From Bradyrhizobium daqingense (GTDB taxonomy: Bacteria; Pseudomonadota; Alphaproteobacteria; Rhizobiales; Xanthobacteraceae): a DNA stretch of 64,000 bases. A program made the position numbers and the translations under genes. Shown piece by piece: positions 51,328-61,645 of the stretch (positions within the stretch are counted from its first letter, which is position 1; every line of letters begins with the position of its first letter). The notes beneath the pieces were generated by a model, which was not told the DNA's origin, did not search any database, and saw only the letters and a list, made by a program, of their open reading frames with translations. Where the stretch lies: assembly GCF_021044685.1 (NCBI RefSeq), contig NZ_CP088014.1, forward strand, positions 2,156,001 through 2,220,000, read 5' to 3'.

Positions 51328-53142
51328 TCACCTCCGCCCGAACAGCTTCTGCACGTCGCTCAGCTTCAGCTCGACATAGGTCGGCCGGCCGTGATTGCAC
51401 TGGCCGGAGTTCGGCGTGTCCTCCATCTCGCGGAGCAGGGCGTTCATCTCTTCTGGCCGCAACCGGCGCCCCGCGCGCACCGAGCCGTGGCAGGCCATGG
51501 TCGCCGCGATATGCATCAGCCGGCGTTCGAGCGGCAGCGCCTCGTCCCATTCGGCCATGTGCTCGGAGAGATCGCGCAGCAGCCCGCCGGCGTTGGTCTT
51601 GCCGAGCAGCGAAGGCGTCTCGCGTACCGCGACCGCGCCGGGGCCGAAGGATTCGATGGCGAGGCCGAAGGACGTCAGCTCCTCGCTGCGCTCGAGCAGG
51701 CGCTCGACCGTCGCCTCATCCATCTCGACGATCTCCGGGATCAGCAGGATCTGCCGTTGCACGCCGTTGGCGGCAAGCGAGGCCTTGAGCCGCTCATAGA
51801 CGATGCGCTCATGCGCGGCATGCTGGTCGACGATGATGAGGCCGTCGCGGGTCTGCGAGACGATATAAGTCTCGTGGATCTGCGTGCGCGCGGCGCCGAG
51901 CGGGCGGTCGACGAGATCGCCGACGGGCTGCGTCTCGATCCGCACGTCCGCGCTGGGCGCACCGACATCGAAGGCGGCCTGCGTGCGCTCGGCGAAAGAC
52001 GGCGCGGCGGAGCCTTCGAATGACGGCATCGGCGCGACCGGGGCGGAAGGCGAGGCGCGCCAGTCCCAGCTTGCCGGACGCTGTGATGTGAAGGCGGGCC
52101 GGAACGCGGACAAGGCGCTCTCGCCGCTATTGGCAGCCGTGCGACGGCCCTCACGCGCGAGGGATTCCTTCAATCCGTGCACGATCAGCGCGCGCACGAG
52201 GCCCGCATTGCGGAAGCGCACCTCGGTCTTGGCGGGATGCACATTGGCATCGACCTCGCGCGGGTCGAGCGTGACGAACAGCGCCAGCACCGGATGGCGG
52301 TCGCGCGGCAGATAGTCGGAATAGGCGGCACGCACCGCCCCCAGGATCAGCTTGTCGCGCACCGGCCGGCCGTTGACGAAGAGATATTGCCCGAGCGCGT
52401 TGGCCTTGGTCAGCGCTGGCGCCGCGGCATAGCCGGCGACGACGACGCCTTCGCGCTCGGCATGGACCTCGATGGCGTGGCTGCGGAACTCCGCGCCGAG
52501 GATATCGCCGAGCCGCGTCAGGCGGCCGGCGGCGCCGGGCAGCGCCGCAGCCCAGGTCACCGGCGCGCGCTCCTCGCCCGCCAGCGTAAATGCGATGTCG
52601 GGCCGCGCCATCGCCAGCCGCCGCACCACCTCGCGGATCGCTTCCGCCTCGGTGCGGTCGGTCTTCAAGAATTTCAGCCGCGCCGGCGTCGCGTAGAAGA
52701 GGTCGCCGACCTCGACGCGGGTGCCATGCGCCAGCGCCGCCGGCATGATGTCGGACTTCTCGCCGCCTTCGACGGACAGCGCCCAGGCATGCGGCTCGCT
52801 CGCATGCCGCGTGGTGATGGACAGACGCGCGACCGAGCCGATCGAGGGCAGTGCCTCGCCACGGAAGCCGAGCGTGCGAATCTGGAGCAGATCCTCGTCG
52901 TCGAGCTTGGAGGTGGCGTGGCGCTCGACCGCGAGGGCGAGATCCTTCGCGGTCATGCCGCCGCCATCATCGGTGATGCCGATCCGCCGTCGCCCGCCGC
53001 CGTCGGTGAAGACGTCGATCCGGCTCGCGCCGGCATCGATCGCGTTCTCGACGAGCTCCTTGACCACGCTCGCCGGGCGTTCGACCACCTCGCCGGCCGC
53101 GATGCGGTTGACGACTTGCTCTGGAAGCTGGCGGACGGGCAT
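51328..53142 (-). CDS. mutL: DNA mismatch repair protein MutL
   Basis: A 604-residue GHKL-ATPase and nicking endonuclease of mismatch repair. N-terminal ATP site: RIAAGEVVERPASVVKELVE, DDGGGM and TLGFRGEALPSIGSVARL. After a disordered linker (SPSAPVAPMPSFEG region), the C-terminal dimerisation/endonuclease domain carries IIVDQHAAHERIVYERL (the DQHA(X)2E(X)4E metal motif) and CNHGRPTYVEL near the end. Unlike the enteric enzyme, this MutL therefore likely nicks DNA itself, consistent with a lineage without MutH. ATG 53142 is the family start. The 3' end adjoins a REPIN. Confidence 0.96.
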   Translation of the reverse strand: MPVRQLPEQVVNRIAAGEVVERPASVVKELVENAIDAGASRIDVFTDGGGRRRIGITDDGGGMTAKDLALAVERHATSKLDDEDLLQIRTLGFRGEALPSIGSVARLSITTRHASEPHAWALSVEGGEKSDIMPAALAHGTRVEVGDLFYATPARLKFLKTDRTEAEAIREVVRRLAMARPDIAFTLAGEERAPVTWAAALPGAAGRLTRLGDILGAEFRSHAIEVHAEREGVVVAGYAAAPALTKANALGQYLFVNGRPVRDKLILGAVRAAYSDYLPRDRHPVLALFVTLDPREVDANVHPAKTEVRFRNAGLVRALIVHGLKESLAREGRRTAANSGESALSAFRPAFTSQRPASWDWRASPSAPVAPMPSFEGSAAPSFAERTQAAFDVGAPSADVRIETQPVGDLVDRPLGAARTQIHETYIVSQTRDGLIIVDQHAAHERIVYERLKASLAANGVQRQILLIPEIVEMDEATVERLLERSEELTSFGLAIESFGPGAVAVRETPSLLGKTNAGGLLRDLSEHMAEWDEALPLERRLMHIAATMACHGSVRAGRRLRPEEMNALLREMEDTPNSGQCNHGRPTYVELKLSDVQKLFGRR

Positions 53143-53457
53143 GGGTTCCCTCGGCGAATAGCTCAATCTAATGCTGCTTGACAACAAATGCATGGGGAAG
53201 GTCGATCTTCCCACATACCAAATGTGGGAATCTTCAGCGTTTGATCGGTCCACGCGGATGCAGCACGCGTGCACCGATTGCCTTATATGCGGAGCGCAAT
53301 TCCGCGAAACCGCCGTCAAATCCCTAAACGATCACCACACGAAGCGCATTGCATGATGGTCGCGCCGCTCGCTTCTTTACGCGATGCAATGGTCCGGTGC
53401 AGACGAGCGGCGCGGGAGCCGCCGGGCCATTCATCGCGAACAATCCAGGAGAAATGG
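53143..53457. other. Divergent region mutL / small exported protein, with an inverted repeat
   Basis: No gene is supported in these 315 bases. A TTGACA box at 53178-53183 and the perfect inverted repeat at 53208-53230 are the features visible; neither has a clear partner. Confidence 0.45.
53208..53230. promoter_or_regulatory. Perfect 9-bp inverted repeat upstream of mutL
   Basis: TTCCCACAT-ACCAA-ATGTGGGAA is a perfect dyad of 9 bp per arm with a five-base gap, in the divergent promoter region and without a T tract. It could be an operator, or a small RNA hairpin. Confidence 0.4.
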
Positions 53458-53763
53458 ATGAAGTTGGTGAAGACCTCGATGATCGCATGCGCTCTGTCGG
53501 CCCTCATTGCGACGCCGGTTCTCGCGCAAAGCGCGCCTCCCACCGCCAAGCCGGGCGGCACCGTGCAAGGCAAACCCATGCAAGGCAGCACGATGGGAAG
53601 CGGCGATGAGGAGATGAATGCTCAGCCGGGTGCGGCGGGCGAAAAGGCCGGCATGAAGTCGACCAAGGGCACCAGGGGCACGGGCACCACGGGTAGCGCT
53701 GCGCACAAGGGGACTGCCGACGATGCCACGACGGGCGGTGCTGCCCCGTCCAAGCGCTACTAG
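53458..53763 (+). CDS. Small exported Gly/Thr/Ala-rich protein
   Basis: A 101-residue protein with a clear signal peptide (MKLVKTSMIACALSALIATP, cleavage after VLAQ). The mature part is low complexity: QSAPPTAKPGGTVQGKPMQG, then GTRGTGTTGSAAHKGTADDA. No domain or catalytic residues are recognised; it is probably a disordered periplasmic or secreted protein. Start: ATG 53458, AGGAG six bases upstream; the overlapping ATG at 53454 is out of frame. A strong terminator follows. Confidence 0.7.
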   Translation: MKLVKTSMIACALSALIATPVLAQSAPPTAKPGGTVQGKPMQGSTMGSGDEEMNAQPGAAGEKAGMKSTKGTRGTGTTGSAAHKGTADDATTGGAAPSKRY

Positions 53764-53779
53764 TCTCAAGTGGAATGGC

Positions 53780-53813
53780 AGAACTCCGGTCGCTCTGCGG
53801 CCGGAGTTCTTTT
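53780..53813 (+). terminator. Intrinsic terminator after the small exported protein
   Basis: A 10-bp perfect stem AGAACTCCGG / CCGGAGTTCT with an 11-base loop is followed by TTTT. It can also act for the convergent arfB gene. Confidence 0.82.
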
Positions 53814-53824
53814 GGCTGCGTGTG

Positions 53825-54241
53825 CTAATCGTCGAAGCGGCTGCCGCGGCCGGCTTTGACGTCGCTACGCCGCTTTTTGCCTTCGAGCCGCCGCTGCTTG
53901 GACGCAAAGGTCGGCCGCGTCGCGCGCCGCGGAATGGGACGCACCATGGCTTCGCGCAGCATCTCGACCAGCCGGTCGATGGCATCCTGCCGGTTGCGCT
54001 CCTGAGTGCGGAAGCGCTGGGCGTGGATCACGATCACGCCGTCCTTGGTCATACGCTGACCCGCGATGCGGGCGAGCCGGATGGCGGCATCCTCCGGCAG
54101 GGTCAGTTTGCGCGTGTCGAAGCGCAGTTGCGCAGAGGTCGCGACCTTGTTGACGTTCTGCCCGCCGGGCCCGGAGGCGCGGACAAAACCAATCTCGATG
54201 TCGTCCTCGTCGATGACGAGATCGCGGGATATCCGCAGCAT
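53825..54241 (-). CDS. arfB: Alternative ribosome-rescue peptidyl-tRNA hydrolase ArfB (YaeJ)
   Basis: A 138-residue release-factor-like protein that frees stalled ribosomes on mRNAs without a stop codon. The catalytic GGQ is seen in RASGPGGQNVNKVATSAQLR near residue 25, and the basic C-terminal tail (RPTFASKQRRLEGKKRRSDV) matches the part that enters the mRNA channel. It lies alone, convergent with the small exported protein gene. The ATG at 54241 fits family length. Confidence 0.93.
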   Translation of the reverse strand: MLRISRDLVIDEDDIEIGFVRASGPGGQNVNKVATSAQLRFDTRKLTLPEDAAIRLARIAGQRMTKDGVIVIHAQRFRTQERNRQDAIDRLVEMLREAMVRPIPRRATRPTFASKQRRLEGKKRRSDVKAGRGSRFDD

Positions 54242-54366
54242 GATGGCACCATTCGTGATGTCCGGACATATCGCGGACGTCCAGGTTCGGCAATGGTGGA
54301 GCTGGAACGCAAATGGCCGGGCGAGCCCGGCCATTTCAGGAGACGTACCGGACCTGAGCCAGTCGG

Positions 54367-55734
54367 TCAGTTCGACTTCGTCACCGGTGCTGCCGCCGGC
54401 TGAGCGGCGGCCTGCGGGGCTCGGCCGACGACGACCGTCAGGAGGCCCTGGCCCCACAGCCGCTTGGCGGCGGCCTTGGCGTCATCGAGCGTCACGGCAT
54501 CGATGATGGCATTGCGCTTCTCGATGTAGTCGATCGGCAGCTTGTCTTGCTGGTATTGCAGCAGCGCCTGCGCCAGCTTGGAGGAGGTGTCGAGCGCCAG
54601 CATCTGCGAGCCCTTGAGGTAGGACTTGGCCTCGTCGAGCTCCTTCTGTGTCGGACCCTCCTCGGCGATGCGGCGGACTTCCTTCTCGATGGCGTCGATG
54701 GTGTCGCCGGCGCGGTCGGCGCGCGTGCCGGTGTTGCCGATGAAGAGCGCAGAGTGCTCCATCCACAGCAGCGATTCATACACGGAATAGGCCAGCCCGC
54801 GCTTCTCGCGGACCTCCCGATAGAGTCGTGAGGAAAATCCGCCCCCGCCGAGGATGTGGTTGACCACGTAGTAAGCCATGAAGTTGGGATCGCTGCGCTT
54901 CACCCCGGGCCCGCCGAAGGTGATCACGGTCTGCGGCACGTCAAGGGTCACGAAGGCGCGCTGCGGCGGCTTGGCGGCCTCGACATCCGGGACCGGCGTG
55001 AGGTCGGCCTTGGCGGGCAGGCTGCCGAAGGTGTGGTCGAGCAGCTTGCCGAGCGTCGCGGGATCGACGTCGCCGACGACCGCGACCTTCAGGCCGTCCC
55101 TGGCGAGCACGCGGCGGACGTAATCCTTCATGTCGGAGACGGTGATGGTCGGCACGCTGTCGAGATTGCCGTTGGTCTGCCGGCCGTAAGGATGGCTGCC
55201 GAAGGCAACTTCCAGGAATTTGCGGCTCGCCAGCGATGTCGGGTTGGTGGTCTCGCGGCGCAGGCCCGAGATGACCTGCGAGCGGATACGTTCGACGTCG
55301 GCCGTATCGAAATGCGGCGAGGTCAGCGCGCTCCTGAGCAGATCGAACGCCTCGTCCTTGTTGTCGCGCAGCATGCGCAGGCTGCCGCGGAAGGTGTCGC
55401 GGGTGGCGTTGAAGGAGAGCTCGATGGCGCGGCGGTCGAGCCGCTCGTGGAACGTCTTGGAGTCGAGATCGCCGGAGCCTTCGTCGAGGAGGTCACCGAC
55501 CAGGTTGGCGACGCCCGATTTGTCCTTGGGGTCCTGGGCCGAGCCGCCGGTAAAAGAATATTCCATGGCGATCAGCGGCACCGTTGCGTCCTGCACGAAC
55601 CAGGCTTCGATGCCCCCGGGCGAGACCAGGCGCTGGATCTTTGCGGCTGCCTGCGACGGCGAGACCGCGGCGAGCGCAAGCGTTGCGCCGGTGGCAAGGG
55701 AGAATGCAATGCGTCGGAGAAAAGGATAGGTCAC
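54367..55734 (-). CDS. M16-family peptidase-like subunit without the zinc motif
   Basis: A 455-residue exported protein (signal peptide RRIAFSLATGATLALAAVSP) of the insulinase M16 family. In place of the HXXEH zinc site it reads GVANLVGDLLDEGSGDLDSK, so it is the non-catalytic partner. The C-terminal domain keeps the family block HILGGGGFSSRLYREVREKRGLAYSVY. It starts at GTG 55734 with GGAG eight bases upstream, overlapping the stop of the active partner by four bases. The two probably form a periplasmic heterodimer; the substrate is unknown. Confidence 0.92.
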   Translation of the reverse strand: MTYPFLRRIAFSLATGATLALAAVSPSQAAAKIQRLVSPGGIEAWFVQDATVPLIAMEYSFTGGSAQDPKDKSGVANLVGDLLDEGSGDLDSKTFHERLDRRAIELSFNATRDTFRGSLRMLRDNKDEAFDLLRSALTSPHFDTADVERIRSQVISGLRRETTNPTSLASRKFLEVAFGSHPYGRQTNGNLDSVPTITVSDMKDYVRRVLARDGLKVAVVGDVDPATLGKLLDHTFGSLPAKADLTPVPDVEAAKPPQRAFVTLDVPQTVITFGGPGVKRSDPNFMAYYVVNHILGGGGFSSRLYREVREKRGLAYSVYESLLWMEHSALFIGNTGTRADRAGDTIDAIEKEVRRIAEEGPTQKELDEAKSYLKGSQMLALDTSSKLAQALLQYQQDKLPIDYIEKRNAIIDAVTLDDAKAAAKRLWGQGLLTVVVGRAPQAAAQPAAAPVTKSN

Positions 55735-57119
55735 GAACGCTTCTCCTCGGGCTTGGCAGCCGCAGTGTCCTTGATCAGATAGCCTGTCACCGAGCGCTTC
55801 TTCTGAAGCCATTTCTGCGCAGCCGCGCGGACCTGCTCGGCCGTGACCGCGCGGATGCGGTCGGGCCAGCTCCTGATGTCCTCGATCGACAGGCCCGTGG
55901 TCAGTGCGCCGCCGTACCAGCGGGCCAGCACGGCCTGATTGTCCTGGGCGTAGATCGCTTCCGCGATGAGCTGGGTCTTGACCCGCTCCAGATCCTCGGC
56001 GCGGATCGGGTTCTGCGCGACATTGGCGATGACGCCGTCGACCGCCTGCTCGACCTCGGCGAAGCTGACGCCAGGCTTCGGCGCGGCCGAGATCGCGAAC
56101 TGCGTCGGATCGAGCGAGATGCTGGAATAGCTGGCGTTGGCGGAGACCGCGAGCGGCTTGTCGACGACGAGGGCGCGGTAGAGATAGGAGTTGCTGCCGC
56201 TGCCTATCAGTTGCGCGAGCACGTCGAGGGCCGCGCTCTCGCCGGCCGCAGCCGTGGTTGCGGAGGGCACGAGATAATAGCGCCGCATGCTCGGCTGCTC
56301 GACGCGCGGGTCGGCCAGCGTGACGGTGCGCGGCGCGGCCGGCTCCGGCTCCTGCGGACGCACGCGGCGTGCGGGAATGGCAGGCTGGGCCGGGATGGAG
56401 CCGAAATTGCGCTCGACCAGCGGACGGACTTCTGCGGCGTCGACGTCGCCGGCGATCACCAGGATCGCGTTGTTCGGTGCGTAGAAGCGGCGATAGAAGG
56501 CGAGCGCGTCCTCTCGGTCGAGCTTCTCGATCTCCTGGTGCCAGCCGATCACCGGCCGGCCATAGGGATGGTTGAGATAGAGCGCGGCCATGATCTGCTC
56601 GTTGAGCCGCGCGTCCGGATTATTGGCGACGCGCATGTTGTACTCTTCGAGCACGACATCGCGTTCGGGCAGCACGTTCTCGTCCTTGAGGACCAGGCCG
56701 GTCATGCGGTCGGCCTCGAACTCCATCATGGTCGGCAGCTGCTCTTTCGGAACACGCTGGAAGTAGTTGGTGTAGTCGACCGAGGTCGAGGCATTCTCAT
56801 TGCCGCCGACACGCAGCACGGTCTGGGAGAATTCGCCGGCCGGATGCTTCGAGGTGCCCTTGAACATCAGGTGCTCGAGAAAGTGCGCGAGCCCGGATTT
56901 CCCCGGCGTCTCGTCGGCCGAGCCGACCTTGTACCAGATCATCTCCGTGACAACGGGCGTGCGGCGATCCGGGATCACCACGACCTGCATGCCGTTGCTG
57001 AGCGTGAAGCTGGCGGGCGGAGGCGACGTCACCGTGGTCTGGGCGAGGGACGCGCCAGCCGTCAGGACACTGGTTGAAAGCGCGGCAAGGAGGCAGGCAG
57101 CCGATCGGTATGAGGACAT
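55731..57119 (-). CDS. M16-family zinc peptidase, catalytic subunit
   Basis: A 462-residue periplasmic metalloprotease. A signal peptide (SAACLLAALSTSVLTAGASL) is followed by the M16 domain with the inverted zinc motif HFLEHLMFKGT near residue 75 and the downstream Glu region ERDVVLEEYNMRVAN, giving a full active site; the second domain has LIGSGSNSYLYRALV. It overlaps its non-catalytic partner by four bases. The start at 57119 (MSSYRSA) is chosen from three tandem ATGs because AAGG is then six bases away. Confidence 0.93.
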   Translation of the reverse strand: MSSYRSAACLLAALSTSVLTAGASLAQTTVTSPPPASFTLSNGMQVVVIPDRRTPVVTEMIWYKVGSADETPGKSGLAHFLEHLMFKGTSKHPAGEFSQTVLRVGGNENASTSVDYTNYFQRVPKEQLPTMMEFEADRMTGLVLKDENVLPERDVVLEEYNMRVANNPDARLNEQIMAALYLNHPYGRPVIGWHQEIEKLDREDALAFYRRFYAPNNAILVIAGDVDAAEVRPLVERNFGSIPAQPAIPARRVRPQEPEPAAPRTVTLADPRVEQPSMRRYYLVPSATTAAAGESAALDVLAQLIGSGSNSYLYRALVVDKPLAVSANASYSSISLDPTQFAISAAPKPGVSFAEVEQAVDGVIANVAQNPIRAEDLERVKTQLIAEAIYAQDNQAVLARWYGGALTTGLSIEDIRSWPDRIRAVTAEQVRAAAQKWLQKKRSVTGYLIKDTAAAKPEEKRS

Positions 57120-57324
57120 CATCATCCTTATGAGAGGCCGAGTTCCGGATGTCCGGCTCGGAAGCACGGCATGGTACACCGTGCGGCTGAGGCTTCGCGT
57201 CACGAAGCAGAGAACTCAACGCCTAGGCAAGTTACTGATAAGCAATTTAAGGACCGCGTCCGGCGTGCGCGAGCCGCCGGGACGAGGTTCGATTCTGTCA
57301 GGATGTCGCAGCGCGACGGGAACG

Positions 57325-58050
57325 CTATTGTTCCTTGTCCTTGCCCGACATGATGTCGAAATAGGTCCGCCGCGTTTTGTCCGGCCCGGCGCCATAGGCG
57401 TAGTTCGGCGACGGCGTCTGATAGCCGGGCGGAGGCTCAACCAGCGATTGGCGCGGCGGCTCGCTGGTGAATTTCTTCTCTTCGGTGCTGTTGCCGCCCT
57501 TCATCATGTTCCAGAGACCACCGGAGAAACCGAGCTCCGCCGGGCTGAGCGACGGGTTGCCGTTGGTACCCGGCTGAATCGGATCGTTGCTGGTGCGGGG
57601 CGCTGCCGCGACCTCGCCGGCCTTCATTTCTGCGGGCGTCAGCGGCCGGGCGACCTGCCAGTTTTCCGTCTCCTTGGTCGCCTTCTTGCGCGCGGCAATC
57701 GCTTCCTTGCGGCGCTTTTCCTCGGGGTCCTTGGGCCAGTTCGGTGCGGCCTTGGCCTGGGTCGCGGGAGGCGGCAGGTCCAGCTTGGGCGGCACGACGA
57801 GCGGCGAGCGCTCTCGGTACTCGATCCCCTTCTTCTCCATGCTCTTGGCGCCGATGCCGGACATCAGATTGTCGATGATCTTCTCTTCGAAGGTCATCCC
57901 GTCATCCTCATCCTCGTCGTCACCGGCGCGGGCCGCGCCGGCCGACATGACGAGGCCGATGCCGAGCACGACAGCGGACAATTTCAATGCCCGCCAGAAC
58001 CCCGACTGGGGGTCTCGCACCATCGAACCGCTGGTCTTCGCGCTGCGCAT
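57325..58050 (-). CDS. Exported acidic protein of unknown function
   Basis: A 241-residue protein with a signal peptide or membrane anchor (WRALKLSAVVLGIGLVMSAG, followed by AARAGDDEDEDD). The mature part is hydrophilic and Pro/Lys/Glu-rich with conserved-looking segments MTFEEKIIDNLMSGIGAKSM, GIEYRERSPLVVPPKLDLPP and GFSGGLWNMMKGGN. No enzyme motif is seen. It lies between lspA and the M16 pair on the same strand, an arrangement seen in related genomes, so a shared envelope role is possible. The start may instead be ATG 58023. Confidence 0.75.
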   Translation of the reverse strand: MRSAKTSGSMVRDPQSGFWRALKLSAVVLGIGLVMSAGAARAGDDEDEDDGMTFEEKIIDNLMSGIGAKSMEKKGIEYRERSPLVVPPKLDLPPPATQAKAAPNWPKDPEEKRRKEAIAARKKATKETENWQVARPLTPAEMKAGEVAAAPRTSNDPIQPGTNGNPSLSPAELGFSGGLWNMMKGGNSTEEKKFTSEPPRQSLVEPPPGYQTPSPNYAYGAGPDKTRRTYFDIMSGKDKEQ

Positions 58051-58143
58051 TACTGTACCTGTTCCATATTGTGGCAGATTGTCGCTCGCATACGGCTGGC
58101 CCCTGCAAAAGCGGGTTCCACCAGCCGGTCGTATCGACCGGGA

Positions 58144-58638
58144 TCAGGGCGCTTTTGCGGCGGGTACCCCCAGGAAGGAATCATACAATAGCGCCGCCAC
58201 CCCAGCAACGATGGCCACGTCGGCTAGGTTAAATACGTACCAATTGTAGATCTTTCCGCCGATATCGATGTGGAATAGGGCGAAATCGACCACCGCGCCA
58301 TAGGCCAGACGGTCGATGCCGTTGCCGATGGCGCCGCCGATGATCAGGCCGAGCGCGATCGTGGCCAGGAGGGTGTGCGAGCGGGCCATCCAGACCGCGA
58401 GCGCGACCACCGCGATACCTTTGACGGCCATCAGCGCGAGCTGCGCCGCCTGGCTGTCGTTCTGGAGCCAGCCGAAGCTGATGCCGATGTTCCAGGCCAG
58501 CACCAGATCGAAGAACGGCGTGACCTTGACCACGCCGCGGCGGGCGAGCTCGAACACGTTCAGCAGCCAGAGCTTCGAAGCCTGATCGAGCACGAGCGTG
58601 ATCAGGGCAGCGAGAATGCCGGCGCGGAGCGGGGTCAT
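58144..58638 (-). CDS. lspA: Lipoprotein signal peptidase LspA
   Basis: A 164-residue inner-membrane aspartyl protease that cleaves prolipoproteins. Four hydrophobic segments are visible. The motifs LDQASKLW near residue 18, the first catalytic Asp in GGAIGNGIDRLAYGAVVDFA, and the second in WYVFNLADVAIVAGV are present. It starts seven bases after ileS, so the two are co-transcribed, as in many bacteria. Confidence 0.95.
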   Translation of the reverse strand: MTPLRAGILAALITLVLDQASKLWLLNVFELARRGVVKVTPFFDLVLAWNIGISFGWLQNDSQAAQLALMAVKGIAVVALAVWMARSHTLLATIALGLIIGGAIGNGIDRLAYGAVVDFALFHIDIGGKIYNWYVFNLADVAIVAGVAALLYDSFLGVPAAKAP

Positions 58639-58645
58639 GCCGGGA

Positions 58646-61645
58646 TCAGACTCCCATCCCCAACGCCTTCCATTCACGCAGTGCCTGCGCGTCGCGCGGG
58701 GTGACATCGGGGTATTCGGAATCTTCGCCGACCATCGGCGAAATCTTCCAGGAGCGGGCGCACTTCGTGCCGACGGCCTTCTCGACGACGACCGCCACAC
58801 CCGGCACGGCGTCGAGACGGAAGGCGCCGGCCGGCGCATCGCCCTCGCGCACCTCGTAATTCGAGGTGATGCAGACCTCGGCGAGATCGACGTCGAATAG
58901 CGTCATCAACATGTCCCGGTCGGCGACATAGATCACCGGCGAGGCCTCCAGCGAGGAGCCGATGTTCTTGGCGGCGCGCTCAACTTCGAGCGCGCCGGTG
59001 ACGACACGGCGGACGTTGCGGATCGTCTCCCACTTTCCCGCGAGCTTGTCGTCGCGCAGATTCTCGAGGCCCTCGGGAAACAGCGTCAGATGCACCGAGG
59101 GCTCCGCATTGGGCCGGAACATCCGCCACGCTTCGTCAGTCGTGAAGCTCAGGATCGGCGCGAGCCATTTCAGGAGCGCATCGCACAGGATCTCGATCGT
59201 GGTAAGCGCCGCTTTGCGCGCCACCGAGGACGGCGGATCGCAGTAAAGCGTGTCCTTGCGGATGTCGAAATAGAACGCCGACAGCTCGGAATTCATGAAG
59301 GCCGAGAGGCTCGCGACCACGGTCTTGTAGTCGAAGGCGGCATAGGCCTGGCGAATGGTCTCGGCATGGCCGGCCAGCTCGTGCAGCATCAAGCGCTCGA
59401 GCTCGGGCATCTCGGCATAGGCGATTTTCTCGCTCGCCCTGAAGTGATGCAGCGTGCCGAGCATCCAGCGGATCGAGTTGCGCAGCTTGCGATAGGTCTC
59501 GATGGTGTTCTTGAGGATCTCTGGGCCGATGCGCTGGTCGTCGGCATAGTCGGTGGCGCAGACCCACAGGCGGAGGATGTCCGCCCCCGAATCCTTGATC
59601 ACCTTCTGCGGCTCGACGGTGTTGCCGAGCGACTTCGACATCTTGCGGCCGTTCTCGTCCAGCGTGAAGCCGTGAGTCAGCACGACATCGTAGGGCGCGC
59701 GGCCGCGCGTGCCCGCGCTTTCCAGCAGCGAGGAATGGAACCAGCCGCGATGCTGGTCGCTGCCCTCGAGATACATCACGGTGTCGTTGCCACCGTCGAT
59801 CTTGCGGACGATGTTGCCGAGCTGCGGGAAGTTCTGCCGGTCCTCGAGCACGAAGGCGTGCGTGGAGCCGGAATCGAACCAGACGTCGCAGATGTCGTCG
59901 ACCTTCTTCCAGTCTTCGCTCGCGCGGGAGCCGAGGAAGCGCTCGCGGGCGCCCTCCATGTACCAGGCGTCGGCGCCTTCCTCCATGAAGGCCTCGGTGA
60001 TGCGCTGGTTGACGATCTCGTCCTGCAGGATCTCGGCCGAGCCGTCGCCCTTCTCGCGCACGAATACGGCGATCGGCACGCCCCAGGCGCGCTGACGCGA
60101 GATCACCCAGTCCGGACGGTTGGCGATCATGCCGTTGATGCGGTTCTCTCCCGCCGGCGGCACCCATTGCGTCACCGAGATCGCGTGCAGCGCGCGGGCG
60201 CGCAGCGTGTCGCCCTTCCTGGCATGGCCGTTGTCGCTGATGTCCTTGTCCATCGCGATGAACCATTGCGGCGTGTTGCGGAAGATCACCGGCTTCTTCG
60301 AGCGCCAGGAATGCGGATACTGGTGCTTCAGCCGGCCACGCGCGAGCAGCATTCCTCTTTCGGCGAGCGCCTTGATGACGGCCTCGTTGGCGTCACCCTT
60401 CTCGCCCTTGTCGTTGAGCACGCGCTTTCCGGTGAAGCCGGGAGCCTGTGCGGTGTAGGCGCCGTTCTCGTCGACGGTGTAGGGGATCGTGGTGTTGATG
60501 CCGCGTCCGTCGAGCTCACGGGCACTCGCCATCCAGACATCGAAGTCCTCGCGGCCGTGGCCGGGTGCGGTGTGCACGAAGCCGGTGCCGGTGTCGTCGG
60601 TGACGTGGTCGCCAGCCAGCAGCGGCACGATGAAGTCGTAGCCGCCGGCCAATCCCTTCAGCGGATGGGCGCATTCGACCGCATCCAGCGTGTCGCCGGG
60701 GATGTCGCGCACCTTCTCATAGGCCGTGACGCGCGCCTGCTTGAACACCTCCGCGGCGAGCGCGTCGGCCAGGATCAGCAGGTCGCCGGCCTTCGTCCAA
60801 TTGTCCGCGGGCGCATTCGTCACCTTGTAGAGGCCGTAGGCGATCTTGGGCGAGAAGGAGATGGCGCGGTTGCCGGGCAGCGTCCAGGGCGTGGTGGTCC
60901 AGATCATCACGGATGCATTGGCGAGCGCGCCATGCGCCGGCGAGGTGATCGGGAATTTCACCCACACCGTATCGGAGGTGTGGTCCTCGTACTCGACCTC
61001 GGCCTCCGCCAGCGCGGTCTTCTCGACCACGCTCCACATCACCGGCTTGGAGCCGCGATAGAGCGTACCGTTGGCCGCGAATTTCATCAGCTCGCGCGCG
61101 ATCTGCGCCTCGGCCGGGTACGTCATGGTCTGATAGGGATGATCCCAGTCGCCGATGATGCCGAGCCGCTTGAACTCCTCGCGCTGCACGTTGATCCAGT
61201 GCGTCGCATAGGCGCGGCACTCCTTGCGGAACGCCACCATCGCGGCGGAATCGCGGAAGTCGGGCTTCTGCTTGCCCTTGGAGCGGTAGTTCTCCTCCTC
61301 GATCTTCCATTCGATCGGCAGGCCGTGGCAGTCCCAGCCGGGCACGTAATTGGAATCGAAGCCGAGCATCTGCTGGCTCTTGGTCACCACGTCCTTGAGG
61401 ATCTTGTTCAGCGCGTGCCCGATATGGATGTTGCCGTTGGCGTAGGGCGGGCCGTCATGCAGCACGAATTTGGCGCGGCCCCGGGCTTCCTGGCGCAGCT
61501 TGTCGTAGAGGCCGATGTCGTTCCAGTATTTCAAGAGCTCCGGCTCGCGCTGCGGCAGGCCAGCGCGCATCGGGAATTCGGTTTGCGGCAGGAACAGGGT
61601 TTTCGAATAGTCTTTGGTGTCGGACTTTTGCGGCTTTTCGGACAT
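58646..61645 (-). CDS. ileS: Isoleucyl-tRNA synthetase IleS
   Basis: A 999-residue class-I synthetase. Seen: the HIGH motif in [18 protein letters not shown] near residue 65, [11 protein letters not shown], the KMSKS loop in [14 protein letters not shown] near 625, and the C-terminal anticodon region. The C-terminal zinc finger is degenerate: KCARSWK has one of its two cysteines, and the second pair is replaced by YPDVTPRD. The ATG at 61645 ([20 protein letters not shown]) matches the family; an upstream ATG at 61714 adds unrelated residues. It precedes lspA by seven bases. Confidence 0.97.
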   Translation of the reverse strand: MSEKPQKSDTKDYSKTLFLPQTEFPMRAGLPQREPELLKYWNDIGLYDKLRQEARGRAKFVLHDGPPYANGNIHIGHALNKILKDVVTKSQQMLGFDSNYVPGWDCHGLPIEWKIEEENYRSKGKQKPDFRDSAAMVAFRKECRAYATHWINVQREEFKRLGIIGDWDHPYQTMTYPAEAQIARELMKFAANGTLYRGSKPVMWSVVEKTALAEAEVEYEDHTSDTVWVKFPITSPAHGALANASVMIWTTTPWTLPGNRAISFSPKIAYGLYKVTNAPADNWTKAGDLLILADALAAEVFKQARVTAYEKVRDIPGDTLDAVECAHPLKGLAGGYDFIVPLLAGDHVTDDTGTGFVHTAPGHGREDFDVWMASARELDGRGINTTIPYTVDENGAYTAQAPGFTGKRVLNDKGEKGDANEAVIKALAERGMLLARGRLKHQYPHSWRSKKPVIFRNTPQWFIAMDKDISDNGHARKGDTLRARALHAISVTQWVPPAGENRINGMIANRPDWVISRQRAWGVPIAVFVREKGDGSAEILQDEIVNQRITEAFMEEGADAWYMEGARERFLGSRASEDWKKVDDICDVWFDSGSTHAFVLEDRQNFPQLGNIVRKIDGGNDTVMYLEGSDQHRGWFHSSLLESAGTRGRAPYDVVLTHGFTLDENGRKMSKSLGNTVEPQKVIKDSGADILRLWVCATDYADDQRIGPEILKNTIETYRKLRNSIRWMLGTLHHFRASEKIAYAEMPELERLMLHELAGHAETIRQAYAAFDYKTVVASLSAFMNSELSAFYFDIRKDTLYCDPPSSVARKAALTTIEILCDALLKWLAPILSFTTDEAWRMFRPNAEPSVHLTLFPEGLENLRDDKLAGKWETIRNVRRVVTGALEVERAAKNIGSSLEASPVIYVADRDMLMTLFDVDLAEVCITSNYEVREGDAPAGAFRLDAVPGVAVVVEKAVGTKCARSWKISPMVGEDSEYPDVTPRDAQALREWKALGMGV

